Positions 49,815-59,310 are shown, counted from the first letter of the stretch. The stretch is 64,000 nt of DNA from Bacillus sp. (in: firmicutes) (GCA_031180805.1 JAPSLL010000003.1:1-64000); one strand, 5' to 3'. Notes: a model not told the origin generated them from the letters alone. Numbers and translations: made by a program.

Positions 49815-51773
49815 TCACGCCTCCTTATTCTGTTCTGTTTGTATAATTTCTTCCACGCTGACATAGAATCCTTCATCTTCTTTATGAGAACGTAATGAAC
49901 GTAATGCCATGCATGCTAAAATTCCGATACCGCCAAGAATTGCCATCCACCATAATTTGAATACTAGACCAAATCCTGCAATAAAGAAGAATACACAGAT
50001 GACAAAAGGTGTACCCGCATTGCTTGGCATATGAATTGGTTTATATTCAACTTTTTCCTTCTTACCTGCTTTTTTCTCTTGTTTCATTAACCAGAAAGCG
50101 TCAAGTCCTTTTACTTCTGGTGTTACCGCAAAATTATAGTGTGGTGCAACAGCTGATGATGTTGCCCATTCTAATGTACGACCAACACCCCATGGATCGC
50201 CTGAAGTTTCACGTTTTGAATAACGGAAGCTGTAGTATACGTTATATACAAGAATAATAAAGGCAACACCCATTAAGAGACCACCGATTGTTGATACAAC
50301 GTTTAGTCCAGTCCAGCCATCTTCAGGTCCGTATGTGTAAATACGTCTTGGCATACCGTCGAAACCTAATAAGAATTGTGGTAAGAAACAAACATTAAAT
50401 CCGATATTGAATAACCAGAATACCCATTTTCCTAATCGTTCATTTAATTTATGACCGAACATTTTTGGATACCAGAATACGAATCCAGCAAAACAAGCAT
50501 ATACAGTACCACAAATTAATGTGTAATGGAAGTGAGCTACTAGGAAGTAACTGTTATGGTATTGGAAGTCAGCTGCTGCCATACCAAGCATTACCCCTGT
50601 TACCCCACCGATAAGGAATGTCGGAATAAACCCTACAGACCATAACATCGGAACTGTAAATTCAATTTTCCCTTTATAAAGGGTTAATAGCCAGTTAAAG
50701 ATTTTAATACCGGTTGGAATCGCAATCGCCATCGTCGTAATCGAGAACACTGAGTTAAGTGCAGCAGAACCACCCATTGTAAAGAAGTGGTGAACCCAAA
50801 CTAACATACTTAAGAATGAAATCGATACGATTGAAACAACCATTGATTTATAACCAAATAATGTTTTCTTCGCAAATGTTGCAAAGATTTCCGAGAAAAT
50901 ACCAAACGCTGGTAAAATAACGATATATACTTCAGGATGTCCCCAAATCCAGAATAGGTTTGCCCAAAGCATTGGCATACCACCATCAGCCATTGTAAAG
51001 AAATGTGAGCCGAATAGTCGGTCAAACGTCATTAAGGCTAATGTAACAGTTAATACTGGGAATGCAAACACAATAATAAATGCTGTAATTAATCCTGTCC
51101 AAGTAAACATTGGCATTCTCATTAATGTCATACCAGGAGCACGCATTTTAATAATTGTTACGATAAAGTTAATACCTGTAAGTAACGTTCCGATACCAGA
51201 TATTTGCAGACCGAGTAGGTAATAGTTAATACCTGGCCCTGAGCTACCTTCAATTGCTAATGGAGCATAGTTCGTCCAACCTGCATCTGGTGATCCACCA
51301 AATACGAAGGAAATATTAAAAAGAATCGCTCCAAAGAAAAATGCCCAAAAGCTTAGTGCGTTCAAATAAGGGAATGCAACGTCTCTAGCTCCAATTTGGA
51401 GTGGAATAACAACGTTCATTAATCCCATAATAAATGGCATTGCCATGAAAATGATCATGATCGTACCATGTGTAGTAAAAATTTCATTATAGTGCTGTGA
51501 TGTTAAAAATTCATTATTAGGAACTGTTAGTTGAGCTCTCATTAATAATGCATCGACACCACCGCGGAATAACATAATAACCGCCGCGATAATGTACATA
51601 ATTCCAATTTTCTTATGGTCAACTGTTGTTAGCCATTCTGTCCAAAGCCATTTCCACTTTTTAAAATAAGTAAGAATGAACACTATCGCAATCATTGTTA
51701 GTACAATGGAAATGTTCGCTCCGATAAGCATTGGATCGTTAAGGATTAAATTATCCTTTATAAAATCAAACAT
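49815..51773 (-). CDS. qoxB: Cytochrome aa3 quinol oxidase subunit I
   Basis: The 652-residue catalytic subunit of a heme-copper quinol oxidase reduces O2 to water and pumps protons. Key regions are [20 protein letters not shown] near residue 105 (heme ligand), [15 protein letters not shown] near 278 (CuB His and the His-Tyr pair), WVHHFFTMG near 328 (two CuB His) and [14 protein letters not shown] near 413 (heme ligands). Extra C-terminal helices match QoxB/CyoB rather than short CoxA. It partners qoxA upstream (17 bp) and qoxC downstream (4 bp). Confidence 0.96.
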   Translation of the reverse strand: MFDFIKDNLILNDPMLIGANISIVLTMIAIVFILTYFKKWKWLWTEWLTTVDHKKIGIMYIIAAVIMLFRGGVDALLMRAQLTVPNNEFLTSQHYNEIFTTHGTIMIIFMAMPFIMGLMNVVIPLQIGARDVAFPYLNALSFWAFFFGAILFNISFVFGGSPDAGWTNYAPLAIEGSSGPGINYYLLGLQISGIGTLLTGINFIVTIIKMRAPGMTLMRMPMFTWTGLITAFIIVFAFPVLTVTLALMTFDRLFGSHFFTMADGGMPMLWANLFWIWGHPEVYIVILPAFGIFSEIFATFAKKTLFGYKSMVVSIVSISFLSMLVWVHHFFTMGGSAALNSVFSITTMAIAIPTGIKIFNWLLTLYKGKIEFTVPMLWSVGFIPTFLIGGVTGVMLGMAAADFQYHNSYFLVAHFHYTLICGTVYACFAGFVFWYPKMFGHKLNERLGKWVFWLFNIGFNVCFLPQFLLGFDGMPRRIYTYGPEDGWTGLNVVSTIGGLLMGVAFIILVYNVYYSFRYSKRETSGDPWGVGRTLEWATSSAVAPHYNFAVTPEVKGLDAFWLMKQEKKAGKKEKVEYKPIHMPSNAGTPFVICVFFFIAGFGLVFKLWWMAILGGIGILACMALRSLRSHKEDEGFYVSVEEIIQTEQNKEA

Positions 51774-51790
51774 GTGCAGTTCCTCCCCTC

Positions 51791-52777
51791 TTAGTGGTGA
51801 TGATGATGACTAGAACTATCGTCTGTATGTGTTTCTACATCTTTTACTGGCTCTAGTTCATCTAGGTCAATTTCTTCTTTATGACCATGTTTATTTTGTT
51901 CGATTCCGTATTTTTCGCGAACTTTTAACGCATATACACCTGAATCAATTCCATGATCAACGAAATCTAAATGTGTTGATGAGAACGTCATTTCGTCAAC
52001 TGTTCCAGGTATCATTAATTTTTCGTATGTTTCTTCTGTTAATTTTTCCCCATTTTCTTGAGTATCCTTCACCCAAGCTTCATACTCATCTTCTTTAAGA
52101 GCACGGAATTCAAACTCATGGTCTGCCATTTCTTGACCAGTAAAGTTTGAGTTACGACCTTCATATGTTCCTGGCTCATCTGCTTGTAGGTAAAGTTCAT
52201 TTACCATTCCTGGCATCCCATACACTTGACCACCGATTTGCGGTACCCAAAATGAACTCATTGAATCAGCAGATGTAATTTTAAAGAGAACAGGACGATC
52301 CTCTGGAACATTTACATAGTTAACTGTTTCAATATTCTCCTCAGGATAAGAGAAAATCCACTTCCAGTCAGCTGATGTTGCATGAATAACGATCGGTTCG
52401 ATATGAGCCGTTTCTTTTGGTGGCTCTTTTAATTCATAAAGCGCCTTAACAGTTGGAATAGAAAGCAGAACAACGATAATAATCGGAATTATCGTCCAGA
52501 TAATTTCCAATTTTGTGCTACCGTGCATGTTAGGTTCATAATCTTTATCCCCTCTGCCTTTACGGTCTCTAAATTTCACAATCACAAAGGTAAACAAGAC
52601 GTAAACAACTACCATAATTCCAATCATGAAGTAGATTGATAGCATAATTAAGTCACGTAATGTTTCTGCATTTGGACCTTTCGGGTCAAATATCGCCATT
52701 TCGCTACATCCACTTAAAACCATAACAAATAATAGCCCTGTAACTAACATAAAAAATGGCTTCATTTTTTTGAACAT
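51791..52777 (-). CDS. qoxA: Cytochrome aa3 quinol oxidase subunit II (lipoprotein)
   Basis: The 328-residue protein has a lipoprotein signal ([19 protein letters not shown], lipobox LSGC), two membrane helices ([46 protein letters not shown]) and an outer cupredoxin domain ([36 protein letters not shown]). The Cys residues that bind CuA in cytochrome c oxidases are absent, so it is a quinol oxidase. The extended acidic C-terminus ends with five His residues (SSSHHHHH), an unusual natural tail that could bind metal. It is the first gene of the operon; a TGTGA-N6-TCACA site lies about 300 bp upstream. Confidence 0.95.
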   Translation of the reverse strand: MFKKMKPFFMLVTGLLFVMVLSGCSEMAIFDPKGPNAETLRDLIMLSIYFMIGIMVVVYVLFTFVIVKFRDRKGRGDKDYEPNMHGSTKLEIIWTIIPIIIVVLLSIPTVKALYELKEPPKETAHIEPIVIHATSADWKWIFSYPEENIETVNYVNVPEDRPVLFKITSADSMSSFWVPQIGGQVYGMPGMVNELYLQADEPGTYEGRNSNFTGQEMADHEFEFRALKEDEYEAWVKDTQENGEKLTEETYEKLMIPGTVDEMTFSSTHLDFVDHGIDSGVYALKVREKYGIEQNKHGHKEEIDLDELEPVKDVETHTDDSSSHHHHH

Positions 52778-53069
52778 CTATGTTCACCATCCTTTCAAGA
52801 CAAGTCATAATACAAATAGAAAATTTCATGTAAGATTTATATCACCTACATATATTAACAAATGAATAGAAAAACGAAACTCTTGAAATCTACTTTTCAG
52901 CAATTTTTGACCAATTTTCGAAATTTAGACGAAGTTTCTTCACAAATTCTCAACAAATTTGGAAAAGAATTTATTGTTTGGAAGATTGATCGGTTTCGAA
53001 TTCCTTTATTTTCAGCATTAATATCGTTAGATGAAAAAAATCTCCTCCCAGAAAAGTATATTACCATAA

Positions 53070-53085
53070 TGTGAAAAAGATCACA
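53070..53085. promoter_or_regulatory. Perfect CRP/FNR-type (or Rex-like) palindrome upstream of qoxA
   Basis: TGTGA-AAAAGA-TCACA is an exact TGTGA-N6-TCACA palindrome, the consensus for Fnr of Bacillus and CRP-family regulators. The longer version on the minus strand, TTGTGATCTTTTTCACAT, also matches the Rex pattern TTGTGAA-N4-TTCACAA at all but two positions. It lies about 300 bp before qoxA in a 513-bp gap otherwise empty of genes except the ybaK terminator. Confidence 0.6.
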
Positions 53086-53124
53086 AACTATTTCTTTTAT
53101 TTTCGTTTGGGAAAATTGGCCAAA

Positions 53125-53195
53125 TAAAAAATGGCTCCCCCGAAACTGTAAATCCCTCGCAATAATGATGAGGGACTGTCCCCAAAAGAAGCCAC
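53125..53195 (-). terminator. Terminator of the YbaK-type gene, containing a GGGACTGTCCCC palindrome
   Basis: On the minus strand TGGCT (53194-53190) pairs with AGCCA (53136-53132), followed by TTTTTT; an inner CCCTC/GAGGG stem lies at 53154-53174. GGGACTGTCCCC at 53172-53183 belongs to the window's mini-palindrome family. It lies about 100 bp after the YbaK-type gene. Confidence 0.7.
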
Positions 53196-53290
53196 TTTAT
53201 TTCTCAAAATGAATTTTGTTTGAACAAATTCTTCCTTAATATATAAAACGTATATTTTGCCCATTTTGTAACTGAAAAATATTATAAATT

Positions 53291-53761
53291 TTATTTTATT
53301 AAATCAACATATTTTGAATTCACAACACCCACCAAATCATTTGGGCTCAATTCGATTTGAAATCCAATTTTCCCACCGCTTACAATGATTTTTTCCAATA
53401 ATGCTGCTCGTTCATCGATATAAGTAGGATATATTTTTTTCATACCGATCGGGGAACAGCCTCCCCTTATGTAGCCTGTTTCTTTTAAAAGGTCCTTAAC
53501 AGCTACCATCTCTAGCCTTTTTTCTCCAGCAGCCTTTGCCGCTTTTTTTAAATCAAGCTCCTCTGCAACTGGAATAACAAAGACATAAATGAGCTTGTCC
53601 CGTCTAGCAACGAGTGTTTTATAAACCATATCAACTGGCTTATTTATTTTTTTCCCGACAGCTATCCCATTTATTTCACCATCATCAACTTCATATGTGA
53701 TGATTTCATACATGATCTTTTTTGAATCAAGTAGTCTCATCGCATTCGTTTTCCCTTTCAT
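53291..53761 (-). CDS. ybaK: YbaK/EbsC-type aminoacyl-tRNA deacylase
   Basis: The 156-residue protein shows the YbaK/EbsC fold: NAMRLLDSKKIMYEIITYE at the N-terminus, VYKTLVARRD near residue 46 with the conserved Lys, FVIPVAEELDLKKAAKAAGEKRLEM and GYIRGGCSPIGMKK near 96, and a final FQIELSPNDL. The family hydrolyses Cys-tRNA(Pro) formed by mischarging of prolyl-tRNA synthetase. AAAGGATG precedes the ATG. It is a single-gene unit between an AraC gene and the qox operon. Confidence 0.88.
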   Translation of the reverse strand: MKGKTNAMRLLDSKKIMYEIITYEVDDGEINGIAVGKKINKPVDMVYKTLVARRDKLIYVFVIPVAEELDLKKAAKAAGEKRLEMVAVKDLLKETGYIRGGCSPIGMKKIYPTYIDERAALLEKIIVSGGKIGFQIELSPNDLVGVVNSKYVDLIK

Positions 53762-53843
53762 ATCACGTCATCCTTTCAGAACACTAAGAAACTTCTTGAT
53801 TTTATGTGCTCTTATTAATATAGGGGTAGACTTCACTATTTTT

Positions 53844-54674
53844 TTAGCGCGTTTTTTGCTGCTGCTTCCGATAATTCAAAGGTGATACACCATTCACCTT
53901 TTTAAATATTTTTGAAAACAATAATGGGTCAGTATAACCGACTGAACGAGAAATATCACCTATCGATAGCTCCTTCTTATCAAGCAGCTCCTTTGCCTTC
54001 GAAATTCGATAATGCACGATATATTCCTGAATACTTAATTGAGTTGTTTCTTTAAAAATTGAGCTTAAATAGCTTCGATTTAAACCAATCACTGAAGCAA
54101 TTTCTGTTACGGTAATCTTACTAGCATAATTGGTACAAATGAAATCAAGAACTTGTTTCACATATTCCTTTTGCTTATTTCCTGATGTTTTTAACGAATC
54201 TTGTTTAGTATTACATTCAATTAATGCTGACAAAAGGATATACAAATAGCCTAACCCCATTAATTCACCATTTTTGTCAACATTTTTTACTTTACACATT
54301 TTTTCAAATTGCTCTTCGAAAAATCCATCTTTCCTATAAGATAAAATTGGATTCTCTTCGGATAAATTTGCTTCCTTTAAAAACTGAGCTGCTTTTTCGC
54401 CATTAAACCCTACCCAATAATAATGCCACGGGTCTTTTTTATCTGCCTGATAAAAGGTAACAGCATCTGGACATATTAAAAAACCCTGTCCTCGTTTTAA
54501 TTCATACAGATGCTCGCCGACGCGAAAGCTTCCCTTTCCTTTTGTTATGTAATGAATTAAATAATAGTCCCGTATCGCAGGTCCAAAATAATGCCCTGGT
54601 GAGCACTGTTCAAATCCAAACTGATTAAGATACAGGTCTTTTGTAGGTAAGCTCTTTGAAATATATTGAATCAA
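53844..54674 (-). CDS. AraC-family regulator
   Basis: The 276-residue protein has an N-terminal AraC cupin (IHYITKGKGSFRVGEHLYEL, residues 40-59; YYWVGFNGEKAAQFL near 90) and two helix-turn-helix motifs at the C-terminus (TVTEIASVIGLNRSYLSSIFK near 195; SIGDISRSVGYTDPLLFSKIFKK near 240). The GHYFGPAIRDYYLIHYI opening is typical of sugar-operon activators in Bacillaceae. The start is TTG, fixed by GGGGGAG 8 nt upstream. No transport or hydrolase gene lies in the same orientation next to it, so its target is not evident. Confidence 0.87.
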   Translation of the reverse strand: MIQYISKSLPTKDLYLNQFGFEQCSPGHYFGPAIRDYYLIHYITKGKGSFRVGEHLYELKRGQGFLICPDAVTFYQADKKDPWHYYWVGFNGEKAAQFLKEANLSEENPILSYRKDGFFEEQFEKMCKVKNVDKNGELMGLGYLYILLSALIECNTKQDSLKTSGNKQKEYVKQVLDFICTNYASKITVTEIASVIGLNRSYLSSIFKETTQLSIQEYIVHYRISKAKELLDKKELSIGDISRSVGYTDPLLFSKIFKKVNGVSPLNYRKQQQKTR

Positions 54675-55104
54675 CTACAGCTCCCCCTAATCACCCTTTT
54701 ATTATTAGCATTTTACAATAAATAGCATATTTCCATCTATATCATTTTGCAGATACAACAAACGAGTTTCGAGAAAAATATGAAAATAATCTAGTGCTAG
54801 TAGTAAATCAGTCCCTCAATTATTATCCATACTATATAACAACCTATGTTATAATAATTGATAGGTTTGAACTAAAAAACACCTCGCTATAGACTTCTCA
54901 AGCAAAAGACGTATATGTACAAGTTTTTATAAAATATCATTTCTTACTTAAATAAAATTTTATTAAGGAAGATAGCGAGACTATTGGTGAAATCGCTTAC
55001 CTTTCTGAGAATTACCTAATATAATACATATATAGATTTAACAAGCTATTTAAATACAATCAACACTGAATGAACAACAATAGGCAGAAGGAGTGAACAT
55101 TTTC
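54675..55104. other. Intergenic AT-rich stretch
   Basis: No gene is evident. A weak stem, AACCTAT paired with ATAGGTT, occurs at 54841-54868. The divergent promoters of the AraC gene and the J-domain-like gene should lie here, but no clear -35/-10 pair was identified. Confidence 0.45.
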
Positions 55105-55956
55105 GTGGACATAAACGAAGCATATAAAATATTGGGAGTTTCCGAGACTGCTAGTGATGAAGAAGTTGAAAAGCAATATATGGTTTGGGTAAGACGAAAT
55201 CGCGCTCTATTAACTGAGCAAGCTTCAAATAATGATCTAAACATGGATGAAATTACGACAGCTTACAATACAATTAAAACCTTTAGACAATATGGTTCGG
55301 TTACACCTGTTGAAGAACAGAGCTTTAAGAAAAAGGTAGGGCATTTCTTTTATTATTACAAGCTTCATATCGTTGGTGTTCTCGTTCTCTTAGCAGTTTT
55401 AGGTTCAATCATCTTTACAATTGTTGAAAATTACCAGGAAAAGAAGGCATTAGAAAATCTTCCACCTGAAAACGTACGCGTCTTATTACTAGGAGAGTAT
55501 TTTAATATTAGCAATGAAACAACACCTGTTGCGGACAATATTTTAGCGCAATTTCCTGATTGGGAACGAGTCACAGTCAACTTGAACTACTCACCTTTAA
55601 CGGTTAATGATTCAATGGATATTGCGAGTCAGCAAAAAAGTGTCGTTACTCTTGTTGAGGACAATTCAGATATCTTCTTAATGGATTACGCTAATTATGA
55701 ACGGCTCGTTGCAGCAGATGTATTTCAGCCTATCGATCAGGTTGACCCTTCGATAAAAGAAGCTGTAGATAGTAGCAAGCTTGTATTTAGCAGTACTGAA
55801 GAGGACAAAACAGAGCAATTATACGGCATCATCATTGAAGACATGAGCATCTTCAAAGGATTTGATATGAAGAAAACACAAATAGTTGCTGCTATTAAAA
55901 AAGGTGCAGAAAACAAGGAAAATGCGATAGAGTTAATGAAGAAACTAGCAAAATAA
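55105..55956 (+). CDS. J-domain-like single-pass membrane protein of unknown function
   Basis: The 283-residue protein begins DINEAYKILGVSETASDEEVEKQY, like a J-domain, but the HPD signature needed to stimulate DnaK is missing. One transmembrane helix (IVGVLVLLAVLGSIIFTIVENY, about residues 84-105) follows. The outer domain of about 175 residues shows NVRVLLLGEYFN, SVVTLVEDNSDIFLMDYANYERL and a final GAENKENAIELMKKLAK; it vaguely recalls solute-binding folds. Start GTG 55105 is 11 nt after AAGGAG; a GTG at 55093 overlaps that site. It is a monocistronic plus-strand gene; the role is unknown. Confidence 0.65.
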   Translation: MDINEAYKILGVSETASDEEVEKQYMVWVRRNRALLTEQASNNDLNMDEITTAYNTIKTFRQYGSVTPVEEQSFKKKVGHFFYYYKLHIVGVLVLLAVLGSIIFTIVENYQEKKALENLPPENVRVLLLGEYFNISNETTPVADNILAQFPDWERVTVNLNYSPLTVNDSMDIASQQKSVVTLVEDNSDIFLMDYANYERLVAADVFQPIDQVDPSIKEAVDSSKLVFSSTEEDKTEQLYGIIIEDMSIFKGFDMKKTQIVAAIKKGAENKENAIELMKKLAK

Positions 55957-55971
55957 CTTGAGCTAGATTAC

Positions 55972-56024
55972 ATGAGAAGCAGAAAGAGGATGACTCAAAG
56001 AGCCAGCCTCTTTCTGCTTCTCAT
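55972..56024. terminator. Long hairpin between the convergent J-domain-like and GH26 genes
   Basis: ATGAGAAGCAGAAAGAGG (55972-55989) and CCTCTTTCTGCTTCTCAT (56007-56024) are perfectly complementary, an 18-bp stem with a 17-nt loop. It overlaps the GH26 stop codon and lies 16 bp after the J-domain-like gene, so it can serve as a shared terminator although T-runs are weak. Confidence 0.75.
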
Positions 56025-57412
56025 GATTCTTTTAAACTTACACTTTGTAAATCTTCAAGGGTGAGACAATACGGATGATCGTACACCTTTTTCAGCTGCT
56101 CTTCACTAGTGCTTAATCCGTTATAAACAAAATCTCCGTACCATGGCATATACCATAACCAAGGTGTCCGGCTTTCAATGAGCTTTTCCGGATCTGGAAT
56201 CGGTCCGTTTTCTGTTAAGGCAATTGGTTTTTGATTTTTTATTAGTGCTTGAAGGTGATCAAATTGGCATTTTAACGGTCCATACTCACCATTAGGAACA
56301 TATGTATCAACACCTGCAATATCTACATAATCATCTCCTGGGTACCATTCTTTATTCGGTGCATTCCAAACCCAAATTAAATGGTCTAACTGATGAACCT
56401 TTGTAAACCGCTCAAACATCCATTTATAAAGACTTTTATAGGCTTCCGGGCCACTCGCTCCCCACCAAAACCATCCTCCATCAGCTTCATGAAGTGGTCT
56501 CCATAGGACAGGTACATTGGCGTCCTTTAATTTCTTTAGCTGCAAAGCAATTTCATCCATATCTGAAAGCAATGCTTCATATTCAGTAGTACCGGGAATA
56601 AGTGCTTTATTTAAGTCAAATTGCGTATTTTCAGTATAAAACGTTTTATCCTTCCCTCCAGTAGGTGCATACCAATGCCAGCAAAACGTTACGATCCCAT
56701 TAAATCTTGTTGACCATTCAATAGCACTTTCAATCGATCCTTTATTTTCTTCAATTTCAATTAATTTATGATCTGTAGGTTTATCTGTATCCGTCATAAA
56801 GGAATAGCTTAGTAGGTCAAATCCTCTTAAAGCTGGCAGCTTTCCAGTTACCTTCTTAATATGATCTAATTCTGGTCCATTGGCAGCTGCTGTATGCTGA
56901 CCTGTAATGATTTTTTGACCATATATTTCACGAAAGAAATTCATTAACTTTTTTGCACTTGCAGATGATTCCTTATTCACTAGCTGAAATGTTGGGGTGT
57001 AGTGATTGGTAGGTGGTGTAGACGTGATAATGAAGCTATCTATATCCACTCCACCCCAGCCTTTAACAATTTTTATAGAATGAATCCCTTTCGTAAAAAA
57101 GAGCGTGCATATCTCTAATTCTTCGAAGCTAATCGTTTTTTCAGATATAAATTGTCCATAGCAATCACCATCAATGTAAAGAAAATTTCTCTTTTCCCCT
57201 TTGATTGAAGCAAGTCTAATGAAAAGCTTATATGGACCATCATTAGGAATGTCTGCTTTAACCTCAAGACTATCTCCTTCATTCAGTAGACCTGAAACAT
57301 AGCCTTTTCCCGAAAAACCTGATAATGAAGTTGAGATATATCCTCCTGATAAACTTCCTTCTTCTGCCTGAAAAATCATTTTTACATTATGACTAGTCTC
57401 GATATTGCTCAT
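56021..57412 (-). CDS. GH26 beta-mannanase-type hydrolase with N-terminal CBM35-like domain
   Basis: The 463-residue enzyme has an N-terminal beta-sandwich of about 120 residues resembling carbohydrate-binding module 35 (MIFQAEEGSLSGGYISTS; VKGWGGVDIDSFIIT), then a GH26 barrel. Catalytic residues are visible in WRPLHEADGGWFWWG (acid/base Glu near 307) and PIALTENGPIP (nucleophile Glu near 401), with HTAAANGPELD near the start of the barrel. It should cleave beta-1,4-mannan or mannooligosaccharides. There is no signal peptide, so it appears to act in the cytoplasm on oligomers brought in by the linked importer, which is unusual for a CBM-bearing GH26. It follows the binding-protein gene on the same strand. 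Confidence 0.85.
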   Translation of the reverse strand: MSNIETSHNVKMIFQAEEGSLSGGYISTSLSGFSGKGYVSGLLNEGDSLEVKADIPNDGPYKLFIRLASIKGEKRNFLYIDGDCYGQFISEKTISFEELEICTLFFTKGIHSIKIVKGWGGVDIDSFIITSTPPTNHYTPTFQLVNKESSASAKKLMNFFREIYGQKIITGQHTAAANGPELDHIKKVTGKLPALRGFDLLSYSFMTDTDKPTDHKLIEIEENKGSIESAIEWSTRFNGIVTFCWHWYAPTGGKDKTFYTENTQFDLNKALIPGTTEYEALLSDMDEIALQLKKLKDANVPVLWRPLHEADGGWFWWGASGPEAYKSLYKWMFERFTKVHQLDHLIWVWNAPNKEWYPGDDYVDIAGVDTYVPNGEYGPLKCQFDHLQALIKNQKPIALTENGPIPDPEKLIESRTPWLWYMPWYGDFVYNGLSTSEEQLKKVYDHPYCLTLEDLQSVSLKES

Positions 57413-57518
57413 TTTCTCACCTCTATATTAGATAGGCTGTTTTCTCATCCTTTGCTTCTCTATTCAGTTGGAACAAACTTCTGCAATCTTTATTCAAAAT
57501 CACCATTCGATAAATTGA

Positions 57519-57546
57519 GAAAGGGTTCCAAAATAAGAACCCTTTC
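57519..57546 (-). other. Intercistronic hairpin after the LplA-type binding-protein gene
   Basis: GAAAGGGTTC (57519-57528) pairs perfectly with GAACCCTTTC (57537-57546) across an 8-nt loop. It is only 15 bp after the binding-protein stop codon, before the GH26 gene. It may end most transcripts or protect the upstream message. Confidence 0.7.
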
Positions 57547-57560
57547 AAAAAAACATCTGC

Positions 57561-59237
57561 TTACTCATTCCATAATTCAACAGTATCTTTAACAATTTTC
57601 GAAAATTCCTCTTCTGCTTCCTCGACTCCTGCTTTATCTAAATCCTTCATATACTTCTCCCATACATCATCAAATTCATTTGGATCAGCCAATATCGCTT
57701 CAGGTATCCGCTTAAATGTAATATCTAGCATCCGTTGATTTGCTACCTCAAGCTTTGAGCCAGCTGGAATTGCTAAGTTATAAGCTGCTCCCCAAGGCTT
57801 AACTGGAAAATCATCTGCACTTGGATATAAGTCCTTCCAAAGCTCAACACCATAATTTTTTAACACTTCTTTTTCTACATCTGTTAAACCTTCAATCGCA
57901 AGCTCACGGGTATTCACGGTAAAGGTTTGCCCTGTTGAATCAAGTGCACCATCACCATATCGTGGTGCAAATCGTTGGAAGTTATAGCCAATACCTGTTT
58001 TCTTTAAATAATCTTTGTCGTTTCTCCGCTTTTCCCATTCCTCTTCAGGGATAACACGCTTACCATCAACAACTTCATGGTGAACACCTTCGATACCCCA
58101 GTTAAGCATAATCTGTGTTTCTTCTGATACTAGATAATCAAGAAATTTAATTGCACGAACTGGATCTTCACAATCAACTGTAATTCCAATTCCCCAGCCA
58201 ACCTGGAAGCCATTGCTTTGATAAGCGTGATGCTTGAATTCTTCACTTAATGTAATTGGGTAGAAACCGTACATTCTTTCAAGTTTACCTGCATCACGTA
58301 AGGCATTTTGCGCATCATAAATCATGTAATCTGGAGCAATCGTTGCTAGCACACGGCCAGATGACATTTTCGCTAACCATTGATCTTCTTTTTGAACAAA
58401 TGATTCCGGATCTAATAATCCTTCTGCGTTCATATGGTTATACCATTTAAAGACCTCTTTTTCCTCTGGACGACGGTAATGTAATGTCGCCTCAAATGTT
58501 TCAGGATCAATATAATATTCGCCATCATCAGATGCACCTGTAAACATAAATCCGCTATTCAATGTAGAGGCTTGGAAGCGCCAGCCATCTGTTTGTAAGG
58601 TTAATGGAATTGTCGGCTGACCATCTATCTCAGGGTGTTTTTTAGAATATTCTCTTAACGCATTTTCCAAATCCTCTAACGTTTTCATTTCAGGATAACC
58701 AAGCTCTCTTACAACATCATGCTGCACAAGTGCTGCAAAGCCAGGTGTCATTGGTTGATTATCAATTGCTGTGTTAGGTAAAACATAAATGGATGGGTCT
58801 TCTTTACTCCATTTTAAACGGTCAATTTCATCACCAAGCATTTTTTTAATATTAGGCGCATGCTCCTCAATTAATGGTGCTAGGTCGATTAATGCCCCTG
58901 CTTCAACTAGCTGGCTTGCCCCTTTTGAAGTAATCAAGTCTGGATATTCACCGCTAGCAACCATTAATGGGATCTTTGTTTGACCGCCATCAATATCAAA
59001 TTCTGGATCAAGTGTTACCCCAGTGTCCTCAGTAATCTTTTTTCCTATTGGGCTTTCCATGTTCTCCCAATCATTATTTGCATCTGAATCAAAGACCGTA
59101 AACGTAATCGGTGTCCCTTCATCAGATGTCTTTTTAGGCTTTGTTGAAGCATCCTCACTCGAATCTTTACAAGCAACCATAACTGTCATAAGGACCGCGA
59201 AAACCAGAAAGCTAAATAGTTTGTTTAAAGGCTTCAC
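57561..59237 (-). CDS. LplA-type oligosaccharide-binding lipoprotein
   Basis: The 558-residue protein is a large solute-binding protein of the LplA/YtcQ type with a lipoprotein signal (NKLFSFLVFAVLMTVMVAC; lipobox MVAC, Cys 23). The mature protein begins PITFTVFDSDANNDW and has the characteristic length of about 535. The ligand is probably a mannooligosaccharide, from the adjacent GH26. The start is GTG, fixed by GGGGAGGA 9 nt upstream. It follows the two permease genes, the typical LplB-LplC-LplA order. Confidence 0.9.
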   Translation of the reverse strand: MKPLNKLFSFLVFAVLMTVMVACKDSSEDASTKPKKTSDEGTPITFTVFDSDANNDWENMESPIGKKITEDTGVTLDPEFDIDGGQTKIPLMVASGEYPDLITSKGASQLVEAGALIDLAPLIEEHAPNIKKMLGDEIDRLKWSKEDPSIYVLPNTAIDNQPMTPGFAALVQHDVVRELGYPEMKTLEDLENALREYSKKHPEIDGQPTIPLTLQTDGWRFQASTLNSGFMFTGASDDGEYYIDPETFEATLHYRRPEEKEVFKWYNHMNAEGLLDPESFVQKEDQWLAKMSSGRVLATIAPDYMIYDAQNALRDAGKLERMYGFYPITLSEEFKHHAYQSNGFQVGWGIGITVDCEDPVRAIKFLDYLVSEETQIMLNWGIEGVHHEVVDGKRVIPEEEWEKRRNDKDYLKKTGIGYNFQRFAPRYGDGALDSTGQTFTVNTRELAIEGLTDVEKEVLKNYGVELWKDLYPSADDFPVKPWGAAYNLAIPAGSKLEVANQRMLDITFKRIPEAILADPNEFDDVWEKYMKDLDKAGVEEAEEEFSKIVKDTVELWNE

Positions 59238-59310
59238 TTAAGAATTCCTCCCCTTTTATATGCACTGATTTATTGTATAAACAGCCTAAGCTGTTGACAC
59301 CAACATATGA

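Noticed and set aside
52862-53074. 70-residue plus-strand frame upstream of qoxA
   Set aside because: No ribosome binding site, no recognisable similarity, and it lies in the promoter region of the minus-strand qox operon.
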